A stretch of 64,000 nt of DNA, taken from NCBI GenBank assembly GCA_016704305.1, contig JADJAL010000011.1:1-64000 (forward strand), written 5' to 3'. The notes beneath the pieces were generated by a model. The model ran no database searches, was not told the DNA's origin, and saw only the letters and a program-made list of their open reading frames with translations. The stretch is from Haliea sp. (GTDB taxonomy: Bacteria > Pseudomonadota > Gammaproteobacteria > Pseudomonadales > Halieaceae). Position 1 is the stretch's first letter. Each line of letters begins with the position of its first letter. The position numbers and the translations under genes are program-made. This document shows, piece by piece, positions 20,330 to 29,673 of this stretch.

Positions 20330-20908
20330 CTACGCGACACTGATACCAAAACCACGAGCCATTGGCTCCAGCCCGTCAGCGAACCCTTGCCCAACTGCCT
20401 TGAATTTCCATTCGTCGCCATGGCGATACACTTCGCCAAATATCATTGCCGTCTCAGTACTGTAATCTTCAGACAAATCAAAACGTGCAATCTCTATGTC
20501 ATTATCTTGATTGACAATACGAATAAATGCTTCCCTTACCATTCCAAAATTTTGCCTACGTACGCTAGCGTCATGAATACTGACACTAACAACAAGTCGA
20601 TGAACGTGAGGCGGAACTTTAGCAAGTTCAATCTTCACTACTTCATCATCGCCATCTCCCGCTCCTGTACGGTTATCACCAGTGTGTTCGACAGAGCCAC
20701 ACAGTGAAACCAATTGGTTATAAAATATAAAGTCCGCATCTGATCCGACTTTGCCGTTTTCCTGGATCATAAAAATACTTGCGTCCAGATCAAAATCGTC
20801 GCCCGATGTTTGTCGAGCCTCCCAGCCAAGCCCTACAAGGATCCTTTCAAGGTTGGGAACTGAGCGAGAGAGCGAAACATTTCCGCCTTTTTGCAAAGAA
20901 ACAGCCAT
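20330..20908 (-). CDS. terD: TerD-family protein
   Basis: A complete 192-residue TerD protein. Signatures are VGLGWEARQT, DDFDLDASIF, GDNRTGAGDGDDEVV, RIVNQDND and FDLSEDYSTETA. It resembles the 13391-13966 TerD much more closely than the middle copy. A strong AGGAGG ribosome-binding site lies seven bases before the ATG and 18 bases separate it from the upstream DUF475 gene, so it should be well translated in the operon. Confidence 0.93.
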   Translation of the reverse strand: MAVSLQKGGNVSLSRSVPNLERILVGLGWEARQTSGDDFDLDASIFMIQENGKVGSDADFIFYNQLVSLCGSVEHTGDNRTGAGDGDDEVVKIELAKVPPHVHRLVVSVSIHDASVRRQNFGMVREAFIRIVNQDNDIEIARFDLSEDYSTETAMIFGEVYRHGDEWKFKAVGQGFADGLEPMARGFGISVA

Positions 20909-20926
20909 TCAAATATCCTCCTACCT

Positions 20927-21984
20927 TCAAGCTGACTCAGGGATGTTTTTCTTGTATAGGATTGACGAAATCACCGCCACGACGATAAATGCAACACCAA
21001 CCAACCCAGTCAATACTTCCGAAACGTGATACACCATACTTGCCAGCATGATAAGAGCAAGTATTCCAATGGCATAATGAGCGCCATGTTCAAGAAAGAC
21101 GTATTCTTTAAGCGTGCCTTTGTTGACCAGATACACCGTAAATGACCTCACAAACATTGCTCCGATTGCCAATCCCAACATAATAATGACAACGTCCCGA
21201 GTAATGGCAAAAGCACCAATTACTCCATCGAATGAGAAAGATGCATCCAGTATCTCAAGGTAGAGAAAACCCATCAGACCGTTCCTCTTAACGATTTTCG
21301 AAACTATTTCCGCTTCCTCCTGAATCTCCTCGTCAAAGAAAGAACTCAGGCTATCAACCACTACGTAAAGCAATATGCCTCCAGCGCCAGCGAGCATGGC
21401 CGTCAGCCGATCACCATCAGGCAAGAAGGCCTGCACACCCATCAGCACAGCAAGCGCTACAAGAACCGTAATCATGTCAAGCTTGCCCAAACTAGCGAGC
21501 TTTTCTTCTACATAGCCAAGCCAATGCAATTCCTTTCTGTCGTCGAAAATAAAATTCAGAAATACAAGTAGCAAGAACATTCCACCGAACGCAGCAATTC
21601 CAACATGGGCACCTGTCAAATGATATGCATATTCCTCCGGATTATTCATCGCCATACTGGCGACGACGCCCAGTTCCTGACTAGTAGCAACCGCAACAAT
21701 TACCAAAGGAAAAAGTAACCGCATGCCAAACACAGCGATCAAGATACCGACTGTAAGGAATAATTGGCGCCACTTCTCGTCCATGTCTTTAAGAACGCTG
21801 GCGTTTACCACTGCGTTATCAAAAGAAAGCGAAATCTCCATGACACCCAAGATCGCAACAATAGTCACCGCCGCCAAAGCCCCCTCAAACCCTCTTCCAT
21901 CCCCATTCCGTAATAGAAGGCAAGCCCTAAACACAGCAACGTAATCAGGAGTGAATAGCGAAAATCCTTTAACAATAACGTCAC
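20927..21984 (-). pseudogene. TerC-like DUF475 integral membrane protein, frameshifted near the N-terminus
   Basis: A polytopic membrane protein with about nine hydrophobic segments. It has the TerC/DUF475 hallmarks VMEISLSFDNAVVNASVLKDM and LDASFSFDGVIGAFA, each with an Asn/Asp pair inside a membrane segment that probably handles a metal ion. A GTG at 21982-21984 behind GAGG starts a sensible first helix (KDFRYSLLITLLCLGLAFYYGMG). The frame shifts at 21901-21904, where GGGG in place of GGGGG would explain it. It is the first gene of the Ter operon. TerC-like proteins link the soluble Ter proteins to the membrane (family knowledge). Confidence 0.85.
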
Positions 21985-22084
21985 AGTCAGAAACCTCAGT
22001 AATTACACTTGGCAGCAGCACCATCCTGGCACTTGACACACCACTGTTGGCTTTAATAAGTGAGATCAAAATCTCCGGAGTATT

Positions 22085-22464
22085 GACCTATAACTTGAAT
22101 CGAGAATATTTCAGGTAGGGTGAAAAGCATACTTTGCGTGGAAGCGAAGCCTTGCGTCGAAGCGAAGCCTTACTTCGCCCGACGATTTCGCCAAATGTAA
22201 GGCGGTTTGCCTTCATGGCTGCGCCGATTTCTCTTTTCCGCAGGAATAATGCCAACATAGTCAATTCCATTTATACTAATTTTATAATTAAGAGCATCAA
22301 TTTACTTAAAATTCTATCACAGGCTAAGACTACATAATACGACACCTATACTGCAAGCGCTGATTTTAACTACCCGCTTTATATCACATCACTACCTTCC
22401 TACTCGCAATACAAACCGCTCGATGTGATCTGGAACCAGAACTTCTAGCCACATCGGCACCGGA
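22085..22464. promoter_or_regulatory. likely upstream regulatory region of the Ter operon
   Basis: AT-rich, with no convincing gene. It contains an exact 13-base direct repeat, GAAGCGAAGCCTT, at 22141-22153 and 22159-22171 (period 18), about 160 bases upstream of the GTG of the DUF475 gene. The repeat could be an operator or a simple remnant. A short minus-strand reading frame over it is repetitive and not credible. I could not place a confident -35/-10 pair. Confidence 0.35.
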
Positions 22465-24741
22465 TTGCACTATGCGACCGGCGCGATGCTGGCGGACCAA
22501 GCCGCCACCGGCAAGCAACGCCCCGGCAGGCTGCTGACCAGCAACTCGTCATTCATGTTCCACATCGCCGACCTGGAAACCGCAGTGCGCTGCAAGCTGC
22601 CGTTGGTCTGCGTCGCCGGCGTGGTGCACGTGGTTATCGATCCAAAGGCGAATTCGGAAGAGATGCTGAAGTCCCCTGAGTTTCGCACGAGGTATGCGGA
22701 GGTCAATTTCATCAGCTGCCACCAGTTCGATTTCGTGTTCAGTATCGACCTGCTGGCGCGGGCTGCACGCGGCGCGACCTTGCTGCTCAACAGCCCCTAT
22801 CCTCCCGATAAGTTGTGGCAGACATTGCCCGAGCGGCTGCAGGCACAGATTGTCGACAAGGGCATCAGCCTGTACACCATCGACGCCTACCAGGTCGCGC
22901 AGGACACGGGCATGGGGCGGCGCATCAACACCATCATGCAGGTGTGCTTCTTCAAGCTGGCCGGTGTCATGGACACGGATGAGGCGATAGCGGCGATCAA
23001 ACGGGCGATCGAAAAGACCTACCACAAGAAGGGCGCGGACCAGGTGAAGAACAACTTCGCGGCAGTGGACCAGGCGCTGGCACACCTGCTGCAGGTGAAC
23101 GTCGACGCAGCCATCCACAGCGGCATCGCGGAGCGTCCGGTAGTGCCTGCCATGGCACCGATCTTCGTGCGCGACATCACCGGCGAAATGCTGGCCGGAC
23201 GCGGTAATGCCCTGCCCGTGTCGAAACTGCCGAACGACGGCACCTACCCAACCGGCACCAGCCAGTGGGAAAAGCGCAGCATCGCGCAGTTCATTCCCGA
23301 GTGGCTGGACGAACACTGTATCCAGTGCGGCAACTGCTCGTTCGTCTGCCCGCACGCGGCGATCCGCGCCAAGTTCTGCCACGAGGACCAGGTCGCAGGC
23401 GCGCCAGCCGACTTCCAGTCCATGCCGATCAACGCGCGCGGCTTCCCCGAGACGCGCTATGTGCTGCAGGTGTACCCGGACGATTGCACCGGCTGCAATC
23501 TCTGCGTGGACGCCTGCCCGGTGCGCGCGCAGGACGCAGGCGGCAATGACGTCCGCGCGCTGCGGTTGATCGACAAGCAGCCGGTGCTGGAGCGCGAGCG
23601 CGTAAAACTCGACTGGTTCGAGCAGCTGCCCTGGAACAGTCGTTCACAGATCGACTTTTCCAACGTGCGCGGCGTGCAGTTCCTGCAACCCCTGTTCGAG
23701 TTTTCCGGTGCCTGCGCCGGCTGCGGCGAGACGCCCTACCTGAAAATCATCACCCAGCTGTTCGGCGACCGCATGCTGGTGGCCAACGCCACCGGTTGCT
23801 CGTCGATTTACGGCGGCAATCTGCCGACCACGCCCTGGTCGAAGAACGCCGACGGCCGCGGGCCCGCGTGGTCGAACTCGCTGTTCGAGGACAACGCCGA
23901 GTTCGGCATGGGGTTCCGGCTGTCCGCCAACCACCATCGCCGCCAGGCCGAAAAGGCGCTCGGTGATTTGCGCGCGGAACTCACCGATGCGTTCGTCGAC
24001 GCCATCCTCGACGCCCCGCAGCAGGTCGAATCGCAGATCCAGGCGCAGCGCGAACGCGTGGCCGAGCTGAAGTACCGGCTCGAATTGCTCGACAGCAACG
24101 CCGCGCAGCAGCTCAAGTCCATGGCCGACCACCTGATCCGCCGCTCGATCTGGATCGTCGGCGGCGATGGCTGGGCGTACGACATCGGCTTCGGCGGCCT
24201 CGACCACGCGCTGGCGTCGGGCCTCGACATCAACATCCTGATCCTGGACACCGAGGTGTATTCCAACACCGGCGGCCAGATGTCGAAGTCCACGCCGCTG
24301 GGCGCGGTCGCCAAGTTCGCCGCCGGCGGCAAGACCGTGGGCAAGAAAGACATCGCCCAGCAGGCCATCGCCTACGGCAATGTGTATGTCGCCCGCATCG
24401 CCATGGGCGCCAACCCGCAGCAGACGCTGCAGGCGTTGCGCGAGGCCGAAGCCTACCCGGGGCCCTCGCTGATCATCGCCTACTCGCACTGCATCGCGCA
24501 CGACATCGACATGGAACAGGGCCTGCAGCAGCAGCGGCTCGCGGTCGCCTGCGGCCACTGGCCGTTGATCCGCTACAACCCGGTCATCCGCGACGAAGGC
24601 GGCGTGCCGTTTACCCTGGACTGCCTGCGCCCGAGCCTGCCGTTGTCCGCCTACCGCGCGAACGAGGGCCGCTTCCAGATGCTGGCGCAGGAACACCCGG
24701 GCCGAGCGCCTGCTGCACATTGCGCTCCAGCACTAGGCTGA
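22465..24741 (+). pseudogene. nifJ: chimera: TPP-enzyme fragment fused to C-terminal two thirds of pyruvate:ferredoxin oxidoreductase
   Basis: From about residue 80 on, this is NifJ/POR. It has the gamma-type domain (GATLLLNSPY, MGRRINTIMQVCFFKLAGV), two ferredoxin clusters (CIQCGNCSFVCP and CTGCNLCVDACP), and the TPP domain with CAGCGETPYLK, GGDGWAYDIGFGG and NTEVYSNTGGQ-like motifs. POR would decarboxylate pyruvate to acetyl-CoA and reduce ferredoxin. The first 80 residues do not belong: SSFMFHIADLETAVRCKLPL and VVIDPKANSEEM resemble an acetolactate-synthase-like TPP enzyme with its middle deleted. POR domains I and II are absent. The C-terminus is frameshifted at about 24702 and cut at 24734 by an IS3 fragment. 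It is GC-rich, unlike its neighbours, and not a working enzyme. Confidence 0.8.
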
Positions 24742-24787
24742 TAGCGTCCAGTTTGTATTCTTTCGAATAGCGTTTTCTTGTGGTCAT
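24725..24787 (-). mobile_element. IS3-family OrfA 5' fragment
   Basis: Behind GGAGACGAAAC the minus strand reads MTTRKRYSKEYKLDAISLVLE, the N-terminus of an IS3-type OrfA helix-turn-helix protein, and then runs into the 3' end of the POR chimera. Only the first 20 or so codons survive. It marks the breakpoint that truncated the POR gene. Confidence 0.7.
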
Positions 24788-25068
24788 GTTTCGTCTCCAG
24801 TTACAGTGTATTATTCCTTAACTAGGCTGGTCACAGCTATTCAACCACTTCAGGTTGCTCAATGCCGCAATATTTGCTGACGGAGTGAATAATGATGGCG
24901 AGAAGCAACTTCTGAGGGTCTTGAGGGTTCTGGAAGAAAGCAAATGCCCATAATTTGATAAGTTGTGTGACCGCTGTATAGAATAGTTAGAAAGGCACTG
25001 TAACCGGCTGGTTACAGTGCCTCCGGACCCTATGTATCAGACTATACTGAAGGAACAGGAGATCAAAT
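24788..25068. other. intergenic, remnant DNA with a hairpin
   Basis: No gene is recognised between the IS3 fragment and the small gene at 25069. It includes the perfect hairpin at 24994-25021. The segment CACTGTAAC occurs both near the IS3 start (on the minus strand) and in the hairpin arm, so part of this DNA may derive from insertion-sequence ends. Confidence 0.4.
24994..25021. terminator. perfect 12-bp hairpin (GGCACTGTAACC / GGTTACAGTGCC)
   Basis: A 12-base perfect stem with a four-base GGCT loop. On the minus strand it is followed by TTTCT, so it could end transcription of the leftward coupling-protein gene. The T tract is short, and an origin in abutted insertion-sequence ends is equally possible. 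Confidence 0.5.
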
Positions 25069-25242
25069 ATGAGCAGAGAAGTAGTGGTAGAAACGGTATA
25101 CGGTAAATATCACAAGTACGAGGTAATAAAAAAGAGCGACACCTTCGGAACAAAGTTTTATGTTCACAAAGATGGCAAACCGTTTAAGGGATCATACTCT
25201 AGCCTAAGTATCGCGGTAGAAGTTGCAAAGAGTGCTGGGTAA
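25069..25242 (+). CDS. small conserved-looking protein of unknown function
   Basis: A 57-residue soluble protein starting at an ATG with a good AGGAACAGGAG site. It reads MSREVVVETVYGKYHKYEVI and then a Lys/Gly/Ser-rich stretch with FYVHKDGKPFKGSYSSL and a helical end. The pattern of alternating charged and aromatic residues suggests a small beta-alpha domain. I do not recognise it. It converges with the VirD4-type gene, so it may belong to the same integrated element. Confidence 0.6.
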   Translation: MSREVVVETVYGKYHKYEVIKKSDTFGTKFYVHKDGKPFKGSYSSLSIAVEVAKSAG

Positions 25243-25327
25243 TATCGCTGTCGCCCTCCCCGCGTAAGTAACATGATAGTGCGTATACTGATTCGATCTT
25301 CCAGATCCGCAAGTATAGGTAGACGAA

Positions 25328-27255
25328 TCAAATCCGCACCATACGCTTCGCTGCAGCAGGCATTCTACCCTGCTCAAATGGATTCGGCGCTGCATACTTA
25401 CGACACGGATCGATATTCCAATACGGGCATTTTTGAATACGCATCGGGCGGCCATCTACAAATACAATTTGATCGTCGCCAAGGTGCTCTAATTCAGCTG
25501 TAGACATTGCTGGCACAGCATGTACCGCTACAGCTTCCGACCCAGTGTGATATGTTGGGTCGAACTGACCATGCATGCCCGTTGCGGTCTTTAACTTAAC
25601 CGTCTTATTGCCAATACGGTTTGATAGCTGCTGCGCGGTATTGCCGCTTACTTGCATATACTGCTTTACGTTACACATGTCTTCCAATGCTGTTGCTTCC
25701 TTTTCACCGCAAAGGGCCTGCAATTGCGCCTGCGATTGCACAATCAACCAAGCTCGAAGACCATGTCCTCTGTAAGCAGCCAACTTGTCCAACGTGTGAA
25801 GGCGACCGAGATTGCAATATTCGTCCAGCAGCGTGAGTACGGGACGGCCCTTACCGCAACTTCCAATTGCTTCAAATATGTTGGCAGCAACGAGGCCGGC
25901 CCATCTGCCATGCGATTGGACATATTTCAGCGGGAGTATTGCGTAAATGGTAACGTTGCCAGATGACACAAATTCGCGAAGTGATACCTGCGTACTGGTT
26001 ATCGAATCAGCAAGTTTGTCAGCCTCATCAAATATAGCGAGTTTCTCTGTAGCTTCGTTACGGCCTGTTTGGTGCTCCCTTGCTTGTTTGAAATAGTCGT
26101 CAAGCAGTGAACTACCAAATTTTTGCAACGCACCTTTTGCAAGGTTAGGGGGGAGATATACCATGTATTCAAAATGCGCAAGGTATTCTTTTTCTGCCTG
26201 CATTAGGCACTTGTGAATGGTTGGTAAAGTGCATTTTTCTGGTTTGATATACGCGAGATAAAGAATAAAAGCGGCAATCAGTGTCCGCGCTCGCTCTCGC
26301 ACCCACTGATTTTGCCCTGGATCAAGCGGCTCAGGCACAAGAATACTAGCAATGGCGCGAGCATCTGAAAGCTCATTGTTCTTCTCCTTTTGTGCTGAAT
26401 TTGGGTCGCGAGTGCGCCGAACTGATTCTACAATTATCTCAAGAGGATTAAAGTTTGTATTTGGCAGGCCAAGTTCATGCCATGGATTTAGATAAACGAT
26501 TCTTTGTCCTAATGAGTCTCGACGGTACTTCGCGGTAACGGCTGCATTTTCACCTTTCGGATCAGTTACAAAAACAGAACCCTGCCACATCAATAGGTTG
26601 GGTATTACAGCGCTTGTTCCTTTTCCCGACCCCGGCCCGCCGTAGGTAATCATATGGGTAGGTTTCGCGAAAACGGCGCCGTTTTCAAGGCTCCCTAAAA
26701 ATATATGGTCCTCGCGGACCGATTCTGAAAGCGCTTTGATTTCCGCATTACCGAGTAACTTATTAGTATCGAGGTGCTTTGAAGTCAGGTTTGCCTCGTG
26801 CCTCAACTTAACCGTGGCCCTACGGAAACCGTAAGCTTTCGCTGCTATGTAAAGGTCATAAATACCAGCAAATGCAAGGCCACACGCAAGATATACCTGT
26901 GCCAACGCAAGCACTTCATGCAGTTGTAGCGGAACAAGCCCAATGGCGGCACCTATCCCAACAAAAAAACAACCGCGCACCAAAAATATGACAGGCTTTA
27001 GTGACGGTGTTTCACCAATGTACCAAAAAGCATAAACTGATTCTATATATCGAAACAGCAGAAAAGCTACGACTAAGACAAGCCCTACAGCACCAAAGAG
27101 TATTTCTTCTTCTGATGCTTTTGGCGTGGCTACATTGAGCGCCGCGTGACCACCAGTTGCGACAACGATGCCATCAGCAATGAACCAAACCTGAGAGTAT
27201 GCTCACCCGCTTGCCTAGTATCCCGGGATTGTGCCGCCTTCTCCTGATTCCTCAT
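25328..27255 (-). pseudogene. VirD4/TraG-type conjugative coupling ATPase, frameshifted near the N-terminus
   Basis: The ATG at 27253-27255 behind GGAG gives MRNQEKAAQSRDTRQ; a shift at about 27175 leads into two membrane helices (FGAVGLVLVVAFLLF and FFVGIGAAIGLVPL). The cytoplasmic domain has Walker A GGPGSGKGTS, VFVTDPKGENA, the Walker B region VLTLLDEYCNLGRL, and QSQAQLQALCG (motif III). This is the type IV coupling protein that feeds DNA and relaxase to a conjugation channel. From the internal GTG at 26983 about 551 residues remain open, so a shortened protein could be made. No relaxase or VirB genes are in the window. Confidence 0.82.
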
Positions 27256-27396
27256 AACGTCTCCTTACTGGCTGCAACGGGATAGAACCTAAATTTCGAC
27301 CTTTTGCGCTCTTGACCTAAATCGCCTTTATTTATTAGCCTAAATGTGGGTTCAAATCGACTACTACGATCAACTTTACATCAAGGGAGAACAAAA

Positions 27397-27708
27397 GTGA
27401 ACGAACAGACACCTGACGCTCGGCGTCAGTTCAAGTTAGCGTCCAGCACTCAAGGTACTTTGAAAAAAGAAGCTCAGGCTGAGCGCCACACTATGGAAAC
27501 CAGCGCACGCGCCGCCACATCTCCTTCTCCAAATCTCACGCTAGAGGGAGCTCTCCCAAATAATCAACCGTATGTTCGCTCTGCGGAACAAGCGAAAATC
27601 GAACAAGAAGCAGCAGCGCGCCTGAAAGAAGTCCATTTAAGAATGGAAAAAAATCGTCTAGCTCAACAGGCAATCGATCGCCAACAGGGCCGAGAGCATC
27701 AACGATGA
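27397..27708 (+). CDS. small charged hypothetical protein divergent from the coupling-protein gene
   Basis: The GTG at 27397 follows GGGAGAACAAAA, a better site than the upstream ATG. About 103 residues: a disordered Ser/Thr/Pro-rich first half and a coiled-coil-prone second half (KIEQEAAARLKEVHLRMEKN and RLAQQAIDRQQG). It has no signal peptide or known motif. Being divergent from VirD4 it may belong to a conjugative or mobilisable element, for example as an accessory or the truncated end of a larger mobilisation protein. I do not recognise it. Confidence 0.5.
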   Translation: MNEQTPDARRQFKLASSTQGTLKKEAQAERHTMETSARAATSPSPNLTLEGALPNNQPYVRSAEQAKIEQEAAARLKEVHLRMEKNRLAQQAIDRQQGREHQR

Positions 27709-27752
27709 ACTAATAGAGTTAAATAATATGTAGTAGTAAAGCAGGGCTCAAG

Positions 27753-27781
27753 TAATGGACCCCGTAAATTGGACAGTAGAA
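27753..27781. mobile_element. IS3-like terminal inverted-repeat remnant
   Basis: The stretch around TGGACCCCGTAAATTGGACA resembles the outer ends of IS3-family elements that read TGTCCAATTTACGGGG on the other strand. No partner end or transposase is adjacent. It probably marks a former insertion at the border between the conjugative remnant and the catabolic cluster. Confidence 0.4.
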
Positions 27782-27848
27782 TGAGCGGCTCCTAGGAGCA
27801 TGCCGTCGGCCTGCCAGAGTCGTTGTAGTGAACAGTATCCTAAGCAGG

Positions 27849-27947
27849 CTATAGGCCTTCTCGACAATTTTTGTTGAGATTTGAGCTTATAAATTCCGCA
27901 GTAATTTTGTTAGGGTCAATATTCTGAAAATCTTCACCGTAAGACAT
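27849..27947 (-). pseudogene. 5' stub of an unidentified gene
   Basis: Behind AAAAGGACC the minus strand reads MSYGEDFQNIDPNKITAEFI and stops after 32 codons close to the IS-end remnant. It has a normal ribosome-binding site and codon start, so it may be the beginning of a gene cut by the insertion. The rest of 27709-28016 shows nothing else. Confidence 0.3.
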
Positions 27948-28016
27948 AGCTAGGTCCTTTTTAATTCTGTCGTCGAATAGACCACTATAAATCTGGAATC
28001 TCAATATGTGGGGGCA

Positions 28017-29174
28017 TCAAGCACGCCGATACACACCCACCACACAAGCCCCGCCCAGCCCCAGATTATGCTGCAACGCCGCCCGCACGTTCTCCACCTG
28101 CCGCTTCTGCGCCTGCCCCCGCAACTGCCACACCAGCTCCGCGCACTGCGCCAGCCCGGTCGCGCCGATAGGATGTCCTTTCGACAGCAATCCACCTGAC
28201 GGGTTAACCACCCACTTCCCTCCGTAGGTGGTGGCGCCATCCTCTATGAGTTTCTCGCCCTCGCCTTCCGCGCACAGGCCCAGGCCTTCGTAGGCGATGA
28301 GTTCGGCGGTGCTGAAGCAATCATGCAGTTCGATCACCTGCACGTCCTGCGGGCCGATGCCGCTCTGCTCGTACACGGCCTGCGCCGCGCGTTCGCACAT
28401 GCCCATGCCGACCATGCCGATGGGGCCGCGGCTGAAGTCTTCCATGCGGTCGGTGGTCAGCGCCATGCCGGCGATTTCGATGGCGCCGGGGTGCGGGTTC
28501 TTTTTAAGCCAGGCTTCGGAGACAACGACTGCCGCAGCGGCACCGTCACTGGTGGGGCAGGCCTGCAGCAGCGTGAGCGGGTCGTGGATCATTCTTGATT
28601 CCAGCACTTCCTCCAGCGTGCACGCTTCCTGGTATTGCGAGCGCGGGTTGTTGACGGAGTGCACGTGGTTCTTCACCGCGATCTTCGCGAAGGTCTCGGC
28701 CTTGGTGCCGTACTTCTGCATGTGGTCGCGGCCGGCGTCGCCGAACATGCGCGCGGCGATCGGCGCTTTCTTTTCCTTCGCCGTGTCTTTGGCGATCTCC
28801 TCCAGGCCCGGTAGCTGAGTTTCCAGTGCGCCTTTCTGCATTTTCTCGAAGCCCAGCGCCAGGATGCAGTCGCTCATGCCGGAGCGGATCGCGTTGTAGG
28901 CCAGGTACAGCGCGGTGGAACCGGTGGAGCAGTTGTTGTGCACGTTGAACACGGGGATGCCGCTCATGCCGATGCCGTACAGCGATTGCTGGCCGAGCGT
29001 GCTCATGCCGTTGATGTAACCGCAGTACGCCTGTTCCACCTTGTTGTACTCGATGTTGGCATCGCTGAGCGCGGCCTTCGCCGCCGTTTGCGCGACCTCC
29101 TTGATGCCGGTTTCGCAGCGCTTGAAGTCGGTCATGCCGACGCCGATCACGTACACCTTGCTGAAGTTTCCCAT
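28017..29174 (-). CDS. SCP-x/lipid-transfer-type thiolase
   Basis: A complete 385-residue thiolase of the SCP-2/SCP-x class, which cleaves 3-oxoacyl-CoA with CoA. The nucleophile Cys lies in NNCSTGS (about residue 82), HDCF lies in IELHDCFSTAELIAY, and the C-terminal GHPIGATG carries the catalytic His. Thiolases of this type act on bulky branched or steroid side chains (family knowledge). It is the last gene of the long leftward operon and follows two MaoC-type hydratases, giving a dehydrogenase-hydratase-thiolase sequence for one beta-oxidation round. Confidence 0.92.
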   Translation of the reverse strand: MGNFSKVYVIGVGMTDFKRCETGIKEVAQTAAKAALSDANIEYNKVEQAYCGYINGMSTLGQQSLYGIGMSGIPVFNVHNNCSTGSTALYLAYNAIRSGMSDCILALGFEKMQKGALETQLPGLEEIAKDTAKEKKAPIAARMFGDAGRDHMQKYGTKAETFAKIAVKNHVHSVNNPRSQYQEACTLEEVLESRMIHDPLTLLQACPTSDGAAAAVVVSEAWLKKNPHPGAIEIAGMALTTDRMEDFSRGPIGMVGMGMCERAAQAVYEQSGIGPQDVQVIELHDCFSTAELIAYEGLGLCAEGEGEKLIEDGATTYGGKWVVNPSGGLLSKGHPIGATGLAQCAELVWQLRGQAQKRQVENVRAALQHNLGLGGACVVGVYRRA

Positions 29175-29190
29175 TGCCGTTATCTCTCTG

Positions 29191-29619
29191 TTATGCCGCG
29201 AGTACGCGGCTGGTGCCTTCCAGTTTTACTTCGCCGTTTTGGTTGAGCAATTGCAGCGCGGCTACGATGATCTTTCCCTCCGGCGTCTCCTCCTTGCCCG
29301 TCACGACGATTTTGGTGCTCAGTGTTTCACCCGGCCACGTTTGCTTGGTGAAGCGCACGCCGTAGACCTTCAGGTTGCCGACGCCGGCCCAGTCGGTGAC
29401 CGCGCGGCCGAGCAGGCCCATCGAGAACATCCCGTGGCCGAACACGCTGGGCAAACCGGCTTGTTTCGCCGCTACCTCGTCGGTGTGCATCGGGTTGAAA
29501 TCGCCGGATGCGCCGGAGTAGCGCACCAGGTCCATGCGCTTCAGTTCGTGGCTGATCACCGGCGCTTCATCGCCTACTGTAACTGCGTCGTACTGTAATT
29601 TTGGCTTGATGTTGGACAT
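29191..29619 (-). CDS. MaoC-family (R)-specific enoyl-CoA hydratase subunit
   Basis: 142 residues, single hot-dog domain. YSGASGDFNPMHTD carries the Asp and His of the catalytic (R)-hydratase motif, followed by GHGMFSMGLLGR. Together with the 29674 gene, which lacks this motif, it probably forms a two-subunit hydratase like those in steroid side-chain degradation (ChsH1/ChsH2 precedent). It lies between the partner subunit and the thiolase, at 16 and 54 bases. Confidence 0.88.
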   Translation of the reverse strand: MSNIKPKLQYDAVTVGDEAPVISHELKRMDLVRYSGASGDFNPMHTDEVAAKQAGLPSVFGHGMFSMGLLGRAVTDWAGVGNLKVYGVRFTKQTWPGETLSTKIVVTGKEETPEGKIIVAALQLLNQNGEVKLEGTSRVLAA

Positions 29620-29673
29620 GACTATTCCCTTCTCTTTCTCTTTCTAAAATAAGGCGCGTGGTTGGCGCCTCGC

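Noticed and set aside
13391..20908. Tellurite resistance as the definite function of the Ter module
   Set aside because: Homologues respond to many stresses and several genes are broken as written, so the phenotype cannot be assigned from sequence.
22088..22270. Minus-strand 60-residue frame with repeated KASLRRKASL
   Set aside because: Product of the 13-base direct repeat; no ribosome-binding site and no conservation signal.
23644..24720. 358-residue minus-strand frame
   Set aside because: Antisense of the POR chimera, no motif.
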